NCBI GenBank assembly: GCA_963754645.1
Contig: CAVWGP010000001.1
Coordinates: 434,001-498,000 of the forward strand
From: CAVWGP01 sp963754645
GTDB taxonomy: Bacteria; Pseudomonadota; Alphaproteobacteria; Bin65
Length of the DNA stretch: 64,000 nucleotides
Direction: 5' to 3'
Notes under the pieces: model-generated
What the model was told of the DNA's origin: nothing
Database searches by the model: none
Seen by the model: only the letters and a program-made list of their open reading frames with translations
Made by a program: the position numbers and the translations under genes
Part shown: positions 25,835 to 34,257 of the stretch, in pieces
Position numbering within the stretch: the first letter of the stretch is position 1
How the letters are laid out: each line of letters starts with the position of its first letter

Positions 25835-25921
25835 GTAGGGGCGCACAGCAGTGCGCCCTGTTCTCGCAGGGCACAGCGCTCGCATATTGCAATCCCAGGG
25901 CGCACAGCGGTGCGCCCCTAC
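25835..25921. repeat. GTAGGGGCGCAC inverted-repeat element between dctP and dctQ
   Basis: GTAGGGGCGCAC (25835-25846) is the complement of GTGCGCCCCTAC (25910-25921). Inside, TGCGCCCTG and CAGGGCGCA form a second nested pair. The element is 87 bp and lies within an operon, so it would be transcribed and could fold in the mRNA, perhaps affecting relative expression of binding protein and permeases. Repeats beginning GTAGGGGCGCAC are common in diverse genomes. Confidence 0.8.
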
Positions 25922-25997
25922 GAATGGCATTACGAATGGGTCTTGCAATTTCTTGAACCGCGGCGATCGGGCGGATACGCCATCGATTCCGCCGGCG

Positions 25998-27149
25998 TCA
26001 GTTCCCCACCAAGCCGGGAACCGGCTTGTCGAGCAGCGGTTTGGTGATGTCGTCGAGCGACATTTTGCCGAAGCGCTCGGCCTGCGCGCGCAGGGCGGTT
26101 ACGAAATCGCCGGCGCGGCGCTGGGCGTTGGTCTTGATGAAATTCTCGATCACCGGCTGCGTCGCCGCGATCCAGCGCGCGCGCTCCTGGGGATCGAGCT
26201 TGCCCATCTTGATGCCGCGCTTCTCGAAATCGGCCAGCGCCCGGTCGGCCACCGGATCGAAGAACAGCGCCGCGTCGGCGAGATTGAGCAGCTGGCTCCA
26301 GTGATAATAAATCGCCTTCAAATCGGCCGGCAGGCCGTCGAACATCTTCTTGTTCATGCAGAAATCGAGCGACTGGGAATAGAGATCGGTGCGCGTGTGG
26401 AACTTGCCGATCTCGCCCAGGCGGAAAAAGGAATGCGCCGCGTCGTGCGCCGGCACGCCGTCGAGCACGCCGGATTGCAGCGCGGTGTAGATTTCCGGCA
26501 CCGGCACCACGGTCGGCGCGGCGCCGAGCGCCTTCAGGACTTCGATGACGAAGGGCGAGCCCAGGGCGAACATCTTCTTGCCCTTCAGATCCTCGAGCTT
26601 TTCGATCGGCGCCTTGGTGGTGAGAATCTGAGCCGGGCGCGGCAGCATGAAGCGCTGCATGTAAACGTCCTTCGCCTCGAATTCGGGCTTGAGGAACTCG
26701 CGGTAGACCGCGACCCCGGCCATCGTCGCCTGCAGCGAGGTTTCGAAGATGAACGGGATCTGCAACCCATGATAGAGATGGAATCCGCCCGGGCTGCTGG
26801 CGACGTAGCAATTGCCGAAATCGGCGAGGCCGCCCGAGATCGCCTCGAAGGCGCCGCGCTGGGCATCGGCCAGGCTGTTGCCCCAATAGGCGCGGACCAC
26901 GAGCTTGCCGCCGGTATCGGCTTCGAGGCGCTTGAAGGCGCGCTCGTAAAGCGGGAAGCCGGGCAGGAAGGTCGAATAGCGCAGCGTGATCGTCGGCCCG
27001 CTATAGGTCACCGCCGGATAATTGGCCTTCACCTCGCCGTCGAGCCATTTTTCGATCAGCTTTTTTTCCTGGGCGAATGCCATCGACGCCGTGGCTGAGA
27101 TCGCCGCCGCGCAGGCGGCGCCGAACAGCCAATGCTTGGTGCCAATCAT
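25998..27149 (-). CDS. dctP: TRAP transporter substrate-binding protein (DctP)
   Basis: A 383-residue periplasmic protein. The signal peptide covers residues 1-26 (ending SMAFAQ). LRYSTFLPGFPLYERAFKRL and GGKLVVRAYWGNSLADAQRG are the usual N-terminal lobe motifs, and GVLDGVPAHDAAHSFFRLGE is the ligand-loop region. AGGAGGGAACGAC lies directly before the ATG at 27149, a very strong ribosome-binding site matching the need for abundant binding protein. It forms an operon with the upstream hydrolase (42 bp) and downstream dctQM. The ligand is presumably a carboxylate, but the sequence does not tell which. Confidence 0.92.
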   Translation of the reverse strand: MIGTKHWLFGAACAAAISATASMAFAQEKKLIEKWLDGEVKANYPAVTYSGPTITLRYSTFLPGFPLYERAFKRLEADTGGKLVVRAYWGNSLADAQRGAFEAISGGLADFGNCYVASSPGGFHLYHGLQIPFIFETSLQATMAGVAVYREFLKPEFEAKDVYMQRFMLPRPAQILTTKAPIEKLEDLKGKKMFALGSPFVIEVLKALGAAPTVVPVPEIYTALQSGVLDGVPAHDAAHSFFRLGEIGKFHTRTDLYSQSLDFCMNKKMFDGLPADLKAIYYHWSQLLNLADAALFFDPVADRALADFEKRGIKMGKLDPQERARWIAATQPVIENFIKTNAQRRAGDFVTALRAQAERFGKMSLDDITKPLLDKPVPGLVGN

Positions 27150-27190
27150 GTCGTTCCCTCCTGGTGTCGGATTTCCTTCGGCCCCTTGAA

Positions 27191-28351
27191 TTATCGTGCC
27201 TTGGCCGCAAGCTGTTGCGCCAGCCACGGCATGATGATCTCGCGCATGATGCGCTCGTCGTTCCACTCGGCCGAGCGCGCCAGATGGATGCCGATCGGGT
27301 TGACCCAGGCGTGCTTGGGCGTCGGCCCGTTGCGCAGCACCATGTAAAGATCCTCGATCGAGACCAGAGAATCTTTTTCGCCATTGACCAGCAGCATCGG
27401 CGGCGCGGGCTTATCTAGCAGGCCGCGCTGCTTGAGCGACAGGCCCGGGCCTTGCGCCAGCAGCGCATCGAGATCCGGGACGCCGAAGGCGCCGAACAGC
27501 GCCGGCGCGATATCGAACAGATATTCCCGCGTGCCGACGGCGCGCAGCAGCCAATCGGACTGGAACATCGAATGGATCGGGCCGGCCCAGTTCACCACCG
27601 CCTTGAGCCGCCGGCTTTCGGCATAGGCCGTGGCGTTGGCCCAGAAGCCGCCGAAACTCACGCCCTGCAGGCCGATGCGCTGCGGATCGATATCCGGGCG
27701 CGTCAGCAGATAATCGATGACGCGCGAATATATCCGCTCGGCGCCGGCGACGGCGCGCAGCGGCGCCTGGCAGGTGCCGGGCGCGTCGAGCGCCGCGTAG
27801 CCGAAACCGTTGGCGATGTAGACCGGGCCATAGCGCTCGGCGGTATATTCCTTGTAGCTGTCGAGCCCGCCGAGCGTGAGGATGACCGGCGCGGGCCGCG
27901 CGCCGGCCGGAAGCTGGAGATAGAACACGATCTCCTTGCCCTCGAACGGCAGGCGCACGGTTTCGATCGCCGGCGTCTGCAGCCTTCCATAGTGGGCGAA
28001 GGCGGCGATGCTTTTCTCGAACGCCGCTTGCTTGGCGGGCGAATTCTGTGTCGGCCAGGCGCCGAAGCCGAAGAAGCGCCACGCCATGATGTAATCGTCG
28101 GCCGCGCGCTTGGGATCGGATTTTTCCGCGGCTTGCGCCTTGTCGGCATAGCGCTGGCCCATGCGCGCCCATTCGCGGCCCCATTCGTCGCGATCGAGAC
28201 TCGCGATGGCGCCGAGAATGGCGCGCACATCCTCGGCCGGCATTCCGGTCAGCGGATAGACTTGCCGGTCGGCGCGCGCCTGCACTTCGGCGCTGAGTTC
28301 GCTCCACGTGCGCGGTGGCGCGATGCGCGGATCGGACGCGATCTTGTTCAT
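27191..28351 (-). CDS. Alpha/beta hydrolase of the FrsA/pseudooxynicotine-hydrolase type
   Basis: A 386-residue enzyme with an N-terminal helical region of about 160 residues followed by an alpha/beta-hydrolase core. The nucleophile elbow is LQGVSFGGFWA. A likely Asp lies in NGEKDSLVSIED and the His in NPIGIHLAR. The domain order (helical cap first, LTLGGLDSYKEYTAERYG before the core) resembles the FrsA/2,6-dihydroxypseudooxynicotine hydrolase group, which cleave esters or C-C bonds. I chose the ATG at 28351; CGAGGGGGAGC lies about 10 bp upstream. First gene of the TRAP operon, so its product or substrate may be the transported acid. No signal peptide. Confidence 0.82.
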   Translation of the reverse strand: MNKIASDPRIAPPRTWSELSAEVQARADRQVYPLTGMPAEDVRAILGAIASLDRDEWGREWARMGQRYADKAQAAEKSDPKRAADDYIMAWRFFGFGAWPTQNSPAKQAAFEKSIAAFAHYGRLQTPAIETVRLPFEGKEIVFYLQLPAGARPAPVILTLGGLDSYKEYTAERYGPVYIANGFGYAALDAPGTCQAPLRAVAGAERIYSRVIDYLLTRPDIDPQRIGLQGVSFGGFWANATAYAESRRLKAVVNWAGPIHSMFQSDWLLRAVGTREYLFDIAPALFGAFGVPDLDALLAQGPGLSLKQRGLLDKPAPPMLLVNGEKDSLVSIEDLYMVLRNGPTPKHAWVNPIGIHLARSAEWNDERIMREIIMPWLAQQLAAKAR

Positions 28352-28588
28352 GACGGGCCGCTCCCCCTCGGCTGGGCGGCTGCCGTCCGCGGCGCGCCCG
28401 GCCGGTACATTATGGGCTTTGCCGCGAATGGCAAATCGAAATTGCGGGCCAGCGGGCGCTGTGACAGCGCGCACAGCAACGCGGTGAAGGGCTTCACTGC
28501 GAAGTTTTCGCGAGTCGGGCATAGTCGTCTGCAGATGAAGTCGGGACGGCCTCATCAATGGCAAACACAAACCGAAGGAGTCAGGACC

Positions 28589-28798
28589 ATGAAGCTGAAG
28601 ACGCTCGCAACCGTTGCCGCCATCGCCCTCGCGATCGGCAGCATCGGCACCACGGCCCGCGCCGAAACCGCGCCGGCCATCGACACGCAGCTCACCCAGG
28701 CCGACAACGGCGTCGCCAAGGCCGGTTGCTACTACCGTTACGTGTGGTCGTATTACGGCGGCTACTACCAGTACCGTTATTTTTGGTACTGCTACTAA
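28589..28798 (+). CDS. Small secreted Tyr-rich peptide
   Basis: A 69-residue precursor. Residues 1-25 are a signal peptide (MKLKTLATVAAIALAIGSIG, cleavage after ARA). The mature part ends with an extraordinary aromatic tail, GCYYRYVWSYYGGYYQYRYF, then WYCY: 12 Tyr, 2 Trp and 2 Cys within the last 27 residues. GAAGGAG lies 9 bp before the ATG, and a strong terminator follows, so this is a properly built gene. I do not recognise a family. The two Cys could form a disulfide around the Tyr-rich loop. Structural, adhesive, metal-binding or antimicrobial roles are all open. Confidence 0.72.
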   Translation: MKLKTLATVAAIALAIGSIGTTARAETAPAIDTQLTQADNGVAKAGCYYRYVWSYYGGYYQYRYFWYCY

Positions 28799-28831
28799 GC
28801 TTCGATCGTCACGTCATCCGAAGTCGCCAGC

Positions 28832-28864
28832 GGGCGGCCTGTCGCAAGACGGGCCGCCCTTTTC
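28832..28864 (+). terminator. Rho-independent terminator of the Tyr-rich peptide gene
   Basis: GGGCGGCC (28832-28839), loop, GGCCGCCC (28852-28859), then TTTTCGTTT. It lies 33 bp after the stop codon at 28798. Confidence 0.8.
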
Positions 28865-28873
28865 GTTTCGCAG

Positions 28874-29605
28874 TCACGCGCCGGGCGGGCGGCGGCGCGG
28901 CGCGGCGGCGTCGAGAATGTACCGATCGGCCTTGCCGCCAAGCAGACGCGGAACCTGTTCGGCAAGCTCGCGGCACGCGGCTTCGACCGCGGCGCGGCTG
29001 ACGGGCGGCAGGCCGTGGATATTGAGCACGACGTTGCGCGTTTCCGCCGAAATCTTGGTGCGCTCGCCCTGGCGCCACGACCAGCGCCGGCACAGCACCG
29101 TGGCGTCGTCGGCATAGACGATTTCGCCCGCCTCGGGCGGATCGGGCGCCGTGCCGCCGAGCGGCACGTAATCTTCATCGCCGCGCGCCAGGCGCAGCGC
29201 CGTGCCGCCGGTGACGCGGTCGAGATCGTCGCCGCCGACCGGCAGGATGTGGCGCAGCGAGGCGGCATTGTAGAGATCGACCAAGCCGTTGATCGACGGC
29301 AAGGCGTCGCCGCGCAACACGCGCCGCGCCAGCGACTCGATCGATGCCTGGAACTTGCTCGGCCGCGCGCCGAATTCGGCGAAGGCGGCGCGCCAGGCTA
29401 CGATGGCGGGATGGGCAACAACGTCGACGCCGCCCCACGCCGCGCGCAGCTGCGCCTCGGCGGCGCGCAGCGTCTCGGTCACGGCCGGCGGCGCCGCGCG
29501 ATTGTCGAGCCCGCGGACGATGACCTTGCCCCAGCAATAGCCAGGATGCCGGCGGAGAATTTCGCCGTCGATGCGATCGTCGAGGACAGGCGGGGCGTCG
29601 TGCAT
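28874..29605 (-). CDS. B3/B4 domain protein (phenylalanyl-tRNA synthetase beta-like editing fold)
   Basis: A 243-residue cytoplasmic protein. WRAAFAEFGARPSKFQASIE, then SLARRVLRGDALPSINGLVD and LYNAASLRHILPVGGDDLD, is the standard B3/B4 signature, the fold used for editing by PheRS beta. EIVYADDATVLCRRWSWRQG and VVLNIHGLPP complete the domain. Free-standing members are thought to deacylate mischarged tRNA or act on amino-acyl compounds, but this is not established for this branch. The gene is monocistronic, converging with the Tyr-rich peptide gene and sharing its terminator region. Confidence 0.85.
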   Translation of the reverse strand: MHDAPPVLDDRIDGEILRRHPGYCWGKVIVRGLDNRAAPPAVTETLRAAEAQLRAAWGGVDVVAHPAIVAWRAAFAEFGARPSKFQASIESLARRVLRGDALPSINGLVDLYNAASLRHILPVGGDDLDRVTGGTALRLARGDEDYVPLGGTAPDPPEAGEIVYADDATVLCRRWSWRQGERTKISAETRNVVLNIHGLPPVSRAAVEAACRELAEQVPRLLGGKADRYILDAAAPRRRPPGA

Positions 29606-29852
29606 GTGCTTTGTCGGCCATGGTAGTCGAATGTTCAGACACGAACAGCAAGTTCGAACCGAATCCAGACGATCGCGTCGGTCCGTCCTATGCTTGACTT
29701 CGCCGCGCCAAGTCTGAACCCCGGCCCGTTGGCCGGGGCGACAGCGACGTTTGTTGGGTACATGAGGAACGCCTTACCTCGTCACCCGGGCTTCGGATGC
29801 GAGAGGAGCGATTCCGGCTTACGCGACACCGAAGCGATCGCTCGGAATTGCA

Positions 29853-30098
29853 TCACTCATCGGTGCCGAACGCCCTTGCGAGGGCACGCGGCATTGGCGC
29901 GTCGAAATCGTCGTGGATCTTGATCGCCCCCTTGAAACTGCCGATGAAGCGGCGCTTGCCCGTTGCGGCCGGCTTGATCGGCACAAGTCGCACCAGCGGC
30001 CTGCCGTTCCGGGTAATGACGATCTTCTCGCCGATCATAGCCTCATCGAGGAGCCGCGAGAGATGGATTTTCGCTCGATCGATTTCATATTTGCGCAT
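29853..30098 (-). CDS. Orphan Phd/YefM-type antitoxin
   Basis: An 81-residue protein beginning MRKYEIDRAKIHLSRLLDEA, then GEKIVITRNGRPLVRLVPIK, the full N-terminal DNA-binding domain of PhdYeFM antitoxins (xxAKxxLSxLLxxAxxGExIxIxRxGxPVAxLVP). The C-terminal toxin-neutralising tail is short and acidic. A VapC or Doc toxin normally begins within a few bases of the antitoxin stop, but the next ATG here leads to a 13-codon frame, so no toxin is present. The only PIN fragment in the window is the unrelated remnant at 3851. It may be an autoregulated leftover or act on a distant toxin. Confidence 0.88.
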   Translation of the reverse strand: MRKYEIDRAKIHLSRLLDEAMIGEKIVITRNGRPLVRLVPIKPAATGKRRFIGSFKGAIKIHDDFDAPMPRALARAFGTDE

Positions 30099-30144
30099 CG
30101 GAATGAACCGCGTTGAACGAAAGATCGATTCCGCTATCCCGCCC

Positions 30145-31407
30145 CTACTCCGCCGCCGCGCCCACCGCCGCCGGGCGTCGGGTGCGCATCGCCAGGAAGG
30201 CGGCGAGGAAGGTCAGCACCATCAGGATCGAGGCGCCGAGGAACACCCAATCCGCCCTGCCATGGTCGATGAGCCAGCCGAAGGCCGGCGGGAAGATGAT
30301 GCCGCCGACATCGAAGCCCGAGGCCACGAAGCCGAACACCTTGCCGCTATGCCCTTGCGGCGTGACCGAGCGCACCATCATATCGCGCGATGGCGTGATC
30401 GTGCCGGTCATGAAGCCGGCGGCGAAGAAGGCGGCGACGACGACGAGGAACGGCAAGTATTGCGTCGCGATCACGAACAGGATGACCGAGGACACGCTGT
30501 AACCGATGAAGGCCGAGAGATCGAAGCGCTTGAATCGCGCGACCATGAGACCGCCGGCCAAGGTGCCGAGCGCGCCGCCGATCATCCAGGCGGTGACCGG
30601 GATCGCCGCGTCCTTGAGATCGAAGTCCCACAGCTTGTTGAGCCCGGCCGGCGTGGCGCTGCTGAGGCCGATCGAGAGCCCGCCCGCCAGCGTGTAGAAT
30701 ACGAAAATCAGCAGAATTGCCGGCGTGAGGATGATGCCGAGGCCGAGCGTGTCGGCGAGCCTGCCGCCGACGCCGCGGCCGCCTGCCGCCGGCGTGTGCT
30801 TTGTCGGCGTCGAATCCGCCAAGCGGCGGCGCTGCGTCCACAACACGATCACCATGCTGAGGCCGACGATGCCGGCGATGTGGAAGGCGACGCGCCAGCC
30901 CTGGCCGGCGGCGAGGAAACCGGCGATCACTGGTCCGAGCGCGAAGCCGATCGAGCCGGCGAAGGTGTGGATCGAATAGGCCATGGGCAGCCGGCGCTGG
31001 CTGACGGTGGCGCCCATGATCGAGTAATCGACCGGATGGAACACGCTGTTGCCCAAGCCCGCCAGGAAGGCGAGCGCCAATACCATGGGGTAGCTGTCGG
31101 CAAAGCCGATCAGCGCCATGGCGCCGGAAAGCAAAGCCATGCCGCCGAGCAGGATCGGCTTGGCGCCGATGCGATCGGCGAATACGCCGATGAAGAATTG
31201 CAGGAACCCCGAGGCGAGGCTGAATACGCTGACAACGAGCCCGGCCTTGGCGAAATTGAGGCCGAGATGCGCCGAGCCAGGGTCGGTGACCATGAAGGCG
31301 AGCAGAGTCGGCAGGCCCAAAATGTAGATATGGCTGAAGCAATGCGCGCCGCTGACGAGGCCGATGACCGCCCAATCGTTGCGGCCCGCTGGTGTCGCTG
31401 TCGTCAT
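30145..31407 (-). CDS. MFS transporter
   Basis: A 420-residue major facilitator with 12 predicted helices. Characteristic cytoplasmic-loop sequence GVFADRIGAKPILLGGMALL (motif A, GxxaDRxGrkp) follows helix 2, and the family signature GLGNSVFHPVDYSIMGATVS resembles fosmidomycin-resistance (Fsr) type exporters, where HPxxxSxxG is typical. The ATG at 31407 was chosen since the hydrophobic core starts soon after (NDWAVIGLVSGAHCFSHIYI). It diverges from the ECF sigma gene. Substrate unknown. Confidence 0.88.
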   Translation of the reverse strand: MTTATPAGRNDWAVIGLVSGAHCFSHIYILGLPTLLAFMVTDPGSAHLGLNFAKAGLVVSVFSLASGFLQFFIGVFADRIGAKPILLGGMALLSGAMALIGFADSYPMVLALAFLAGLGNSVFHPVDYSIMGATVSQRRLPMAYSIHTFAGSIGFALGPVIAGFLAAGQGWRVAFHIAGIVGLSMVIVLWTQRRRLADSTPTKHTPAAGGRGVGGRLADTLGLGIILTPAILLIFVFYTLAGGLSIGLSSATPAGLNKLWDFDLKDAAIPVTAWMIGGALGTLAGGLMVARFKRFDLSAFIGYSVSSVILFVIATQYLPFLVVVAAFFAAGFMTGTITPSRDMMVRSVTPQGHSGKVFGFVASGFDVGGIIFPPAFGWLIDHGRADWVFLGASILMVLTFLAAFLAMRTRRPAAVGAAAE

Positions 31408-31613
31408 GCGCCTCAAATCCCTGATTTCAGGGGCGGAACCTATGCTAATGTGCCGCCTGGGGCCAGTGGCCGGCCCCTTCGATCGCGCATCCAAGCCATG
31501 CGCGGGGTGACGTTAACCTTGTCGGCCGATGACGCAGGGCGGAATAAGGGCGATGCGGCGGTGTTGAATCGATGCGAGGCACGGGTACGGCCCAGCTTCG
31601 ACGGACCGGGACG

Positions 31614-32111
31614 ATGAGCAGCGTGCGCGAGCTCGTTGTCGAACAGGTTCCGTCGTTGCGCCGCTATGCCCGCGCGCTCACCGGCAATCGCGAAGCGGCG
31701 GAGGACTTGCTCCAGGACACGCTCGCCCGTTCGCTGAGCCGCCTTCACTTGTGGCGGCCGGCGGCGAGCATTCGGCCCTGGCTATTTACGATCATGCACA
31801 ATCTGTTTCTCAACGACCGCCGCCGCGCCGCGAAGGGCCATATTCCGGTTGCGGATCCGCAAGCCATCGCGCCGGACCGCGCCGACAGCCGCGTGCTGAT
31901 CGACGAACTCGACCGCGCGCTCGGCCAATTGCCCGACGACCAGCGCGCCGCCATCCTCCTCGTCGGCCTCGAAGATCTAAGCTACCACGACGCGGCGCGC
32001 ATCCTGGCGATTCCGCAGGGCACGCTGATGTCGCGCTTGTCGCGCGGGCGCGAGCAGCTCCGCCGCCTGATCGATGGCGAAGGCCGCGCCCGGATCCGGA
32101 GGGTCAAGTGA
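31614..32111 (+). CDS. ECF-family RNA polymerase sigma factor
   Basis: A 165-residue sigma-70 family protein with regions 2 and 4 only. Region 2: RYARALTGNREAAEDLLQDT and SIRPWLFTIMHNLFLNDRRR. Region 4: LPDDQRAAILLVGLEDLSYH, then IPQGTLMSRLSRGREQLRRL. It directs polymerase to stress or envelope promoters. An upstream in-frame ATG (31572) would add 14 residues, but family length favours 31614. Its stop overlaps the next gene's GTG by 4 bp, giving the classical sigma/anti-sigma arrangement. I could not identify an ECF-type promoter upstream with confidence. Confidence 0.9.
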   Translation: MSSVRELVVEQVPSLRRYARALTGNREAAEDLLQDTLARSLSRLHLWRPAASIRPWLFTIMHNLFLNDRRRAAKGHIPVADPQAIAPDRADSRVLIDELDRALGQLPDDQRAAILLVGLEDLSYHDAARILAIPQGTLMSRLSRGREQLRRLIDGEGRARIRRVK

Positions 32112-32872
32112 GCGCGCCCGCCGCCAGCCCGTTCGACGAGAACGATATCCAGGCCTATGTCGATGGCCGCTTGGATCCGGCGCGGCTCGCGGCGCTCGAA
32201 GCCTGGCTCTCCGGCATGCCCGAGGAGCAGGCCCGCATCGGCGCACTCAAGCAGGACCGGGCGGCGCTGGCCACGGCCTATGGGCCGATCGCCGCCGAAC
32301 CGCTTTCATCGCGTTTGGCCGGCGCGTTGGCGGCGCCGCCCCCGTTCTGGCGCCGCGCTGCCGCCGCCGTCGCGATTTTCGCGATCGGCGCCGCCGCGGG
32401 GTGGGCTGGCAACGCTTTCCTCCTGCCTCCGCCAATGTCCCAGGCCGATATCATCAAGGAGGCGATCGGCGCGCATCGCGTCTTCATTCCCGAAGTGCGC
32501 CACCCGGTCGAGGTCGGCGCCAATGAGGAAGCCCATCTCGTTCAATGGCTATCTCGCCGGCTCGGCAAGCCGCTGAAGGCGCCGGATTTGAGCAAGGCGG
32601 GATTCAAGCTGGTGGGCGGCCGGCTGCTCGCCGATCAGGGCAAGCCGGCGGCGCTGTTCATGTATGAAAACGCCGGCGGGCAACGCATCACGATCCACGC
32701 CATCGGCGGCGACGGCGGCAGCCCGACCGCCTTCCGCTATCGCGAGATCGACGGTTTCGCCGCGTTCTATTGGATCGATGCCGGCCTGTCCTACGCCGTG
32801 ATCGGCCGCCTGCAGCGCGACAAGCTGCTCGAAGTCGCGCGCCTGGCTTACGCGGGTTTCGAGCAGCGCTGA
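32108..32872 (+). CDS. Membrane anti-sigma factor
   Basis: A 254-residue protein starting with GTG inside the sigma factor stop (GTGA). The N-terminal DIQAYVDGRLDPARLAALEA is the short sigma-binding helix region common in proteobacterial anti-sigma factors; there is no zinc-binding HxxxCxxC motif. One membrane helix (AAAAVAIFAIGAAAGWAGNA) lies near residues 82-102, followed by a periplasmic domain of about 150 residues that presumably senses the signal (VFIPEVRHPVEVGANEEAHL, then LVGGRLLADQGKPAALFMYE). It should sequester the cotranscribed sigma factor at the membrane. Confidence 0.88.
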   Translation: MSAPAASPFDENDIQAYVDGRLDPARLAALEAWLSGMPEEQARIGALKQDRAALATAYGPIAAEPLSSRLAGALAAPPPFWRRAAAAVAIFAIGAAAGWAGNAFLLPPPMSQADIIKEAIGAHRVFIPEVRHPVEVGANEEAHLVQWLSRRLGKPLKAPDLSKAGFKLVGGRLLADQGKPAALFMYENAGGQRITIHAIGGDGGSPTAFRYREIDGFAAFYWIDAGLSYAVIGRLQRDKLLEVARLAYAGFEQR

Positions 32873-33210
32873 ATGCCAGGTAGGAGAATCGCGGCGGTCG
32901 GCCGAGATCGATGCACGTGGCGCGGCCCTGGTTCCGACGGGCACGATGGTCGCGTTGCATCGCCAGGGCACGCGCCGCGTGCCCACGGAAACGCGCATCG
33001 GTCGTTCCTTGAGACCGTCAGGATCGCTTGGCGGCCAGCGACTCACAGCCCGCTTCGGCGCCTCCGCGTCCGCGCGGAATTCATGCGCTTTCCGATTTGC
33101 GGCAATTCCGTCCACGGCGGCATCTAAAATTGCGCGCAATTGAATTTCATGATTTTCTTCGTCGCGGGGCGAAGGCGCGCCCGACATGGGATGTTCGTCG
33201 GAGGAAAAAC
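32873..33210. other. Intergenic stretch, no gene seen
   Basis: No supportable ORF. It contains the self-complementary AATTGCGCGCAATT (near 33127-33140) and ends with the ribosome-binding site GGAGGAAAAAC of aroE. Confidence 0.5.
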
Positions 33211-34050
33211 GTGTCCACTGGCAAACGCTCGGTTTGCGTGATCGGCTGGCCGGCCAAGCATTCGCGCTCGCCGAAGCTGCACCGCTTTTGGCTCGATCGC
33301 TACCGCATCGACGGCGACTATCGGATCGAGGAAGTGCCGCCCGAAGGCTTTGCCGCTTTCGTCGGGAGTCTGGCGCGGCGCGGCTATGTCGGCGCCAACA
33401 TCACGCTGCCGCACAAGGAAGCCGCGCTGGCCCTGTCCGAGCCCGACGAGCGCGCCCGCGCGGTGGGTGCCGCCAACACGCTCTGGTACGACGGCGAAAC
33501 CTTGCGCTCGACCAACACCAACGTCGAAGGCTTCGTCGGCGCGCTCGATGCGGCCGCGCCCGGCTGGGACAAGCGCCCTTCGAGCGCCGTCGTTTTGGGC
33601 GCCGGCGGCGCTGGGCGCGCGGTCGTGTTCGGCCTGATCGAGCGCGGCGCGCGACACATCGATGTCGTCAACCGAACCTTCGAACGCGCCGCGGAGCTGC
33701 GCGCGAGGTTCGGGCCGATCGTGCATCCCGCCCGCTGGGACGAAATTCCGCGCCTGCTGGCCGGCGCCGGCCTTCTGGTCAACGCGACCTCGCTCGGGCT
33801 CAAAGGCAATGCCGCGCTCGAGATCGATTTGAGCCCGATGGCGCCGGCCTCGGCCGTGGCCGACATCAACTATGTACCGCTGAAAACCGCTCTGCTCGCC
33901 GCCGCCGAGCGGCGCGGGTTCAAGGCCGCGAACGAACTCGACATGCTGCTCTATCAAGCGGTGCGCGGATTTCAATTGTGGTTCGGCGTTCGCCCCGAAG
34001 TGACCGCCGAGCAACGCGCCCTGCTCGCCGCGGACATTCCGCTCGCGTAG
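33211..34050 (+). CDS. aroE: Shikimate dehydrogenase
   Basis: A 279-residue AroE catalysing NADPH-dependent reduction of 3-dehydroshikimate in aromatic amino-acid synthesis. Substrate-site motifs are KHSRSPKLH (SxSP) and NITLPHKEAA with the catalytic Lys. The NADP domain has VVLGAGGAGRAVVFGL and NRTFERAAEL, and NATSLGLKG and the C-terminal DMLLYQAVRGFQLWFG are conserved. The start is GTG at 33211, chosen because GGAGGA lies 5 bp upstream and the protein then begins as family members do. Being outside an aro operon, it might be a paralogue for quinate/shikimate use, but the motifs are those of true AroE. Confidence 0.9.
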   Translation: MSTGKRSVCVIGWPAKHSRSPKLHRFWLDRYRIDGDYRIEEVPPEGFAAFVGSLARRGYVGANITLPHKEAALALSEPDERARAVGAANTLWYDGETLRSTNTNVEGFVGALDAAAPGWDKRPSSAVVLGAGGAGRAVVFGLIERGARHIDVVNRTFERAAELRARFGPIVHPARWDEIPRLLAGAGLLVNATSLGLKGNAALEIDLSPMAPASAVADINYVPLKTALLAAAERRGFKAANELDMLLYQAVRGFQLWFGVRPEVTAEQRALLAADIPLA

Positions 34051-34087
34051 CGGAATCGCCGCGCGGGAACCGGACAATTCGCCAGGC

Positions 34088-34257
34088 TCAGGTTCGAACC
34101 GAAGCGGATTTATCGATGGCTTCGAGGAGCCGGTTTAGCATGAACGGCTTGGCCAGAAAATCGCGGGCGCCGGCCGGCGAAGTGTCGCCGAACAATCCGA
34201 ACCGCCGGTTAAAAACGCGCGCCGCGGCGCCTAGGACGAACCGTTGCGCGCCGAAGC
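34088..34257 (-). pseudogene. Receiver-domain C-terminal remnant
   Basis: The last 27 residues of this frame, GARDFLAKPFMLNRLLEAID with a short tail, match the end of a response-regulator receiver (G-A-x-D-F-L-x-K-P-F...LL-x-x-I), including the conserved Lys. Phospho-acceptor Asp and Thr are missing. It lies directly downstream of the kinase stop at 34258, so either a receiver gene was deleted here or the kinase used to be hybrid. Confidence 0.5.

Noticed and set aside
29797..31617. Forward frame of about 600 codons opposite the MFS gene
   Set aside because: Same reason: E/R/A-rich shadow of a membrane-protein gene.
34088..34110. tRNA-like GGTTCGAACC sequence near 34091 and a similar one near 29652
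   Set aside because: The T-arm-like octamer occurs without acceptor, D or anticodon stems around it.
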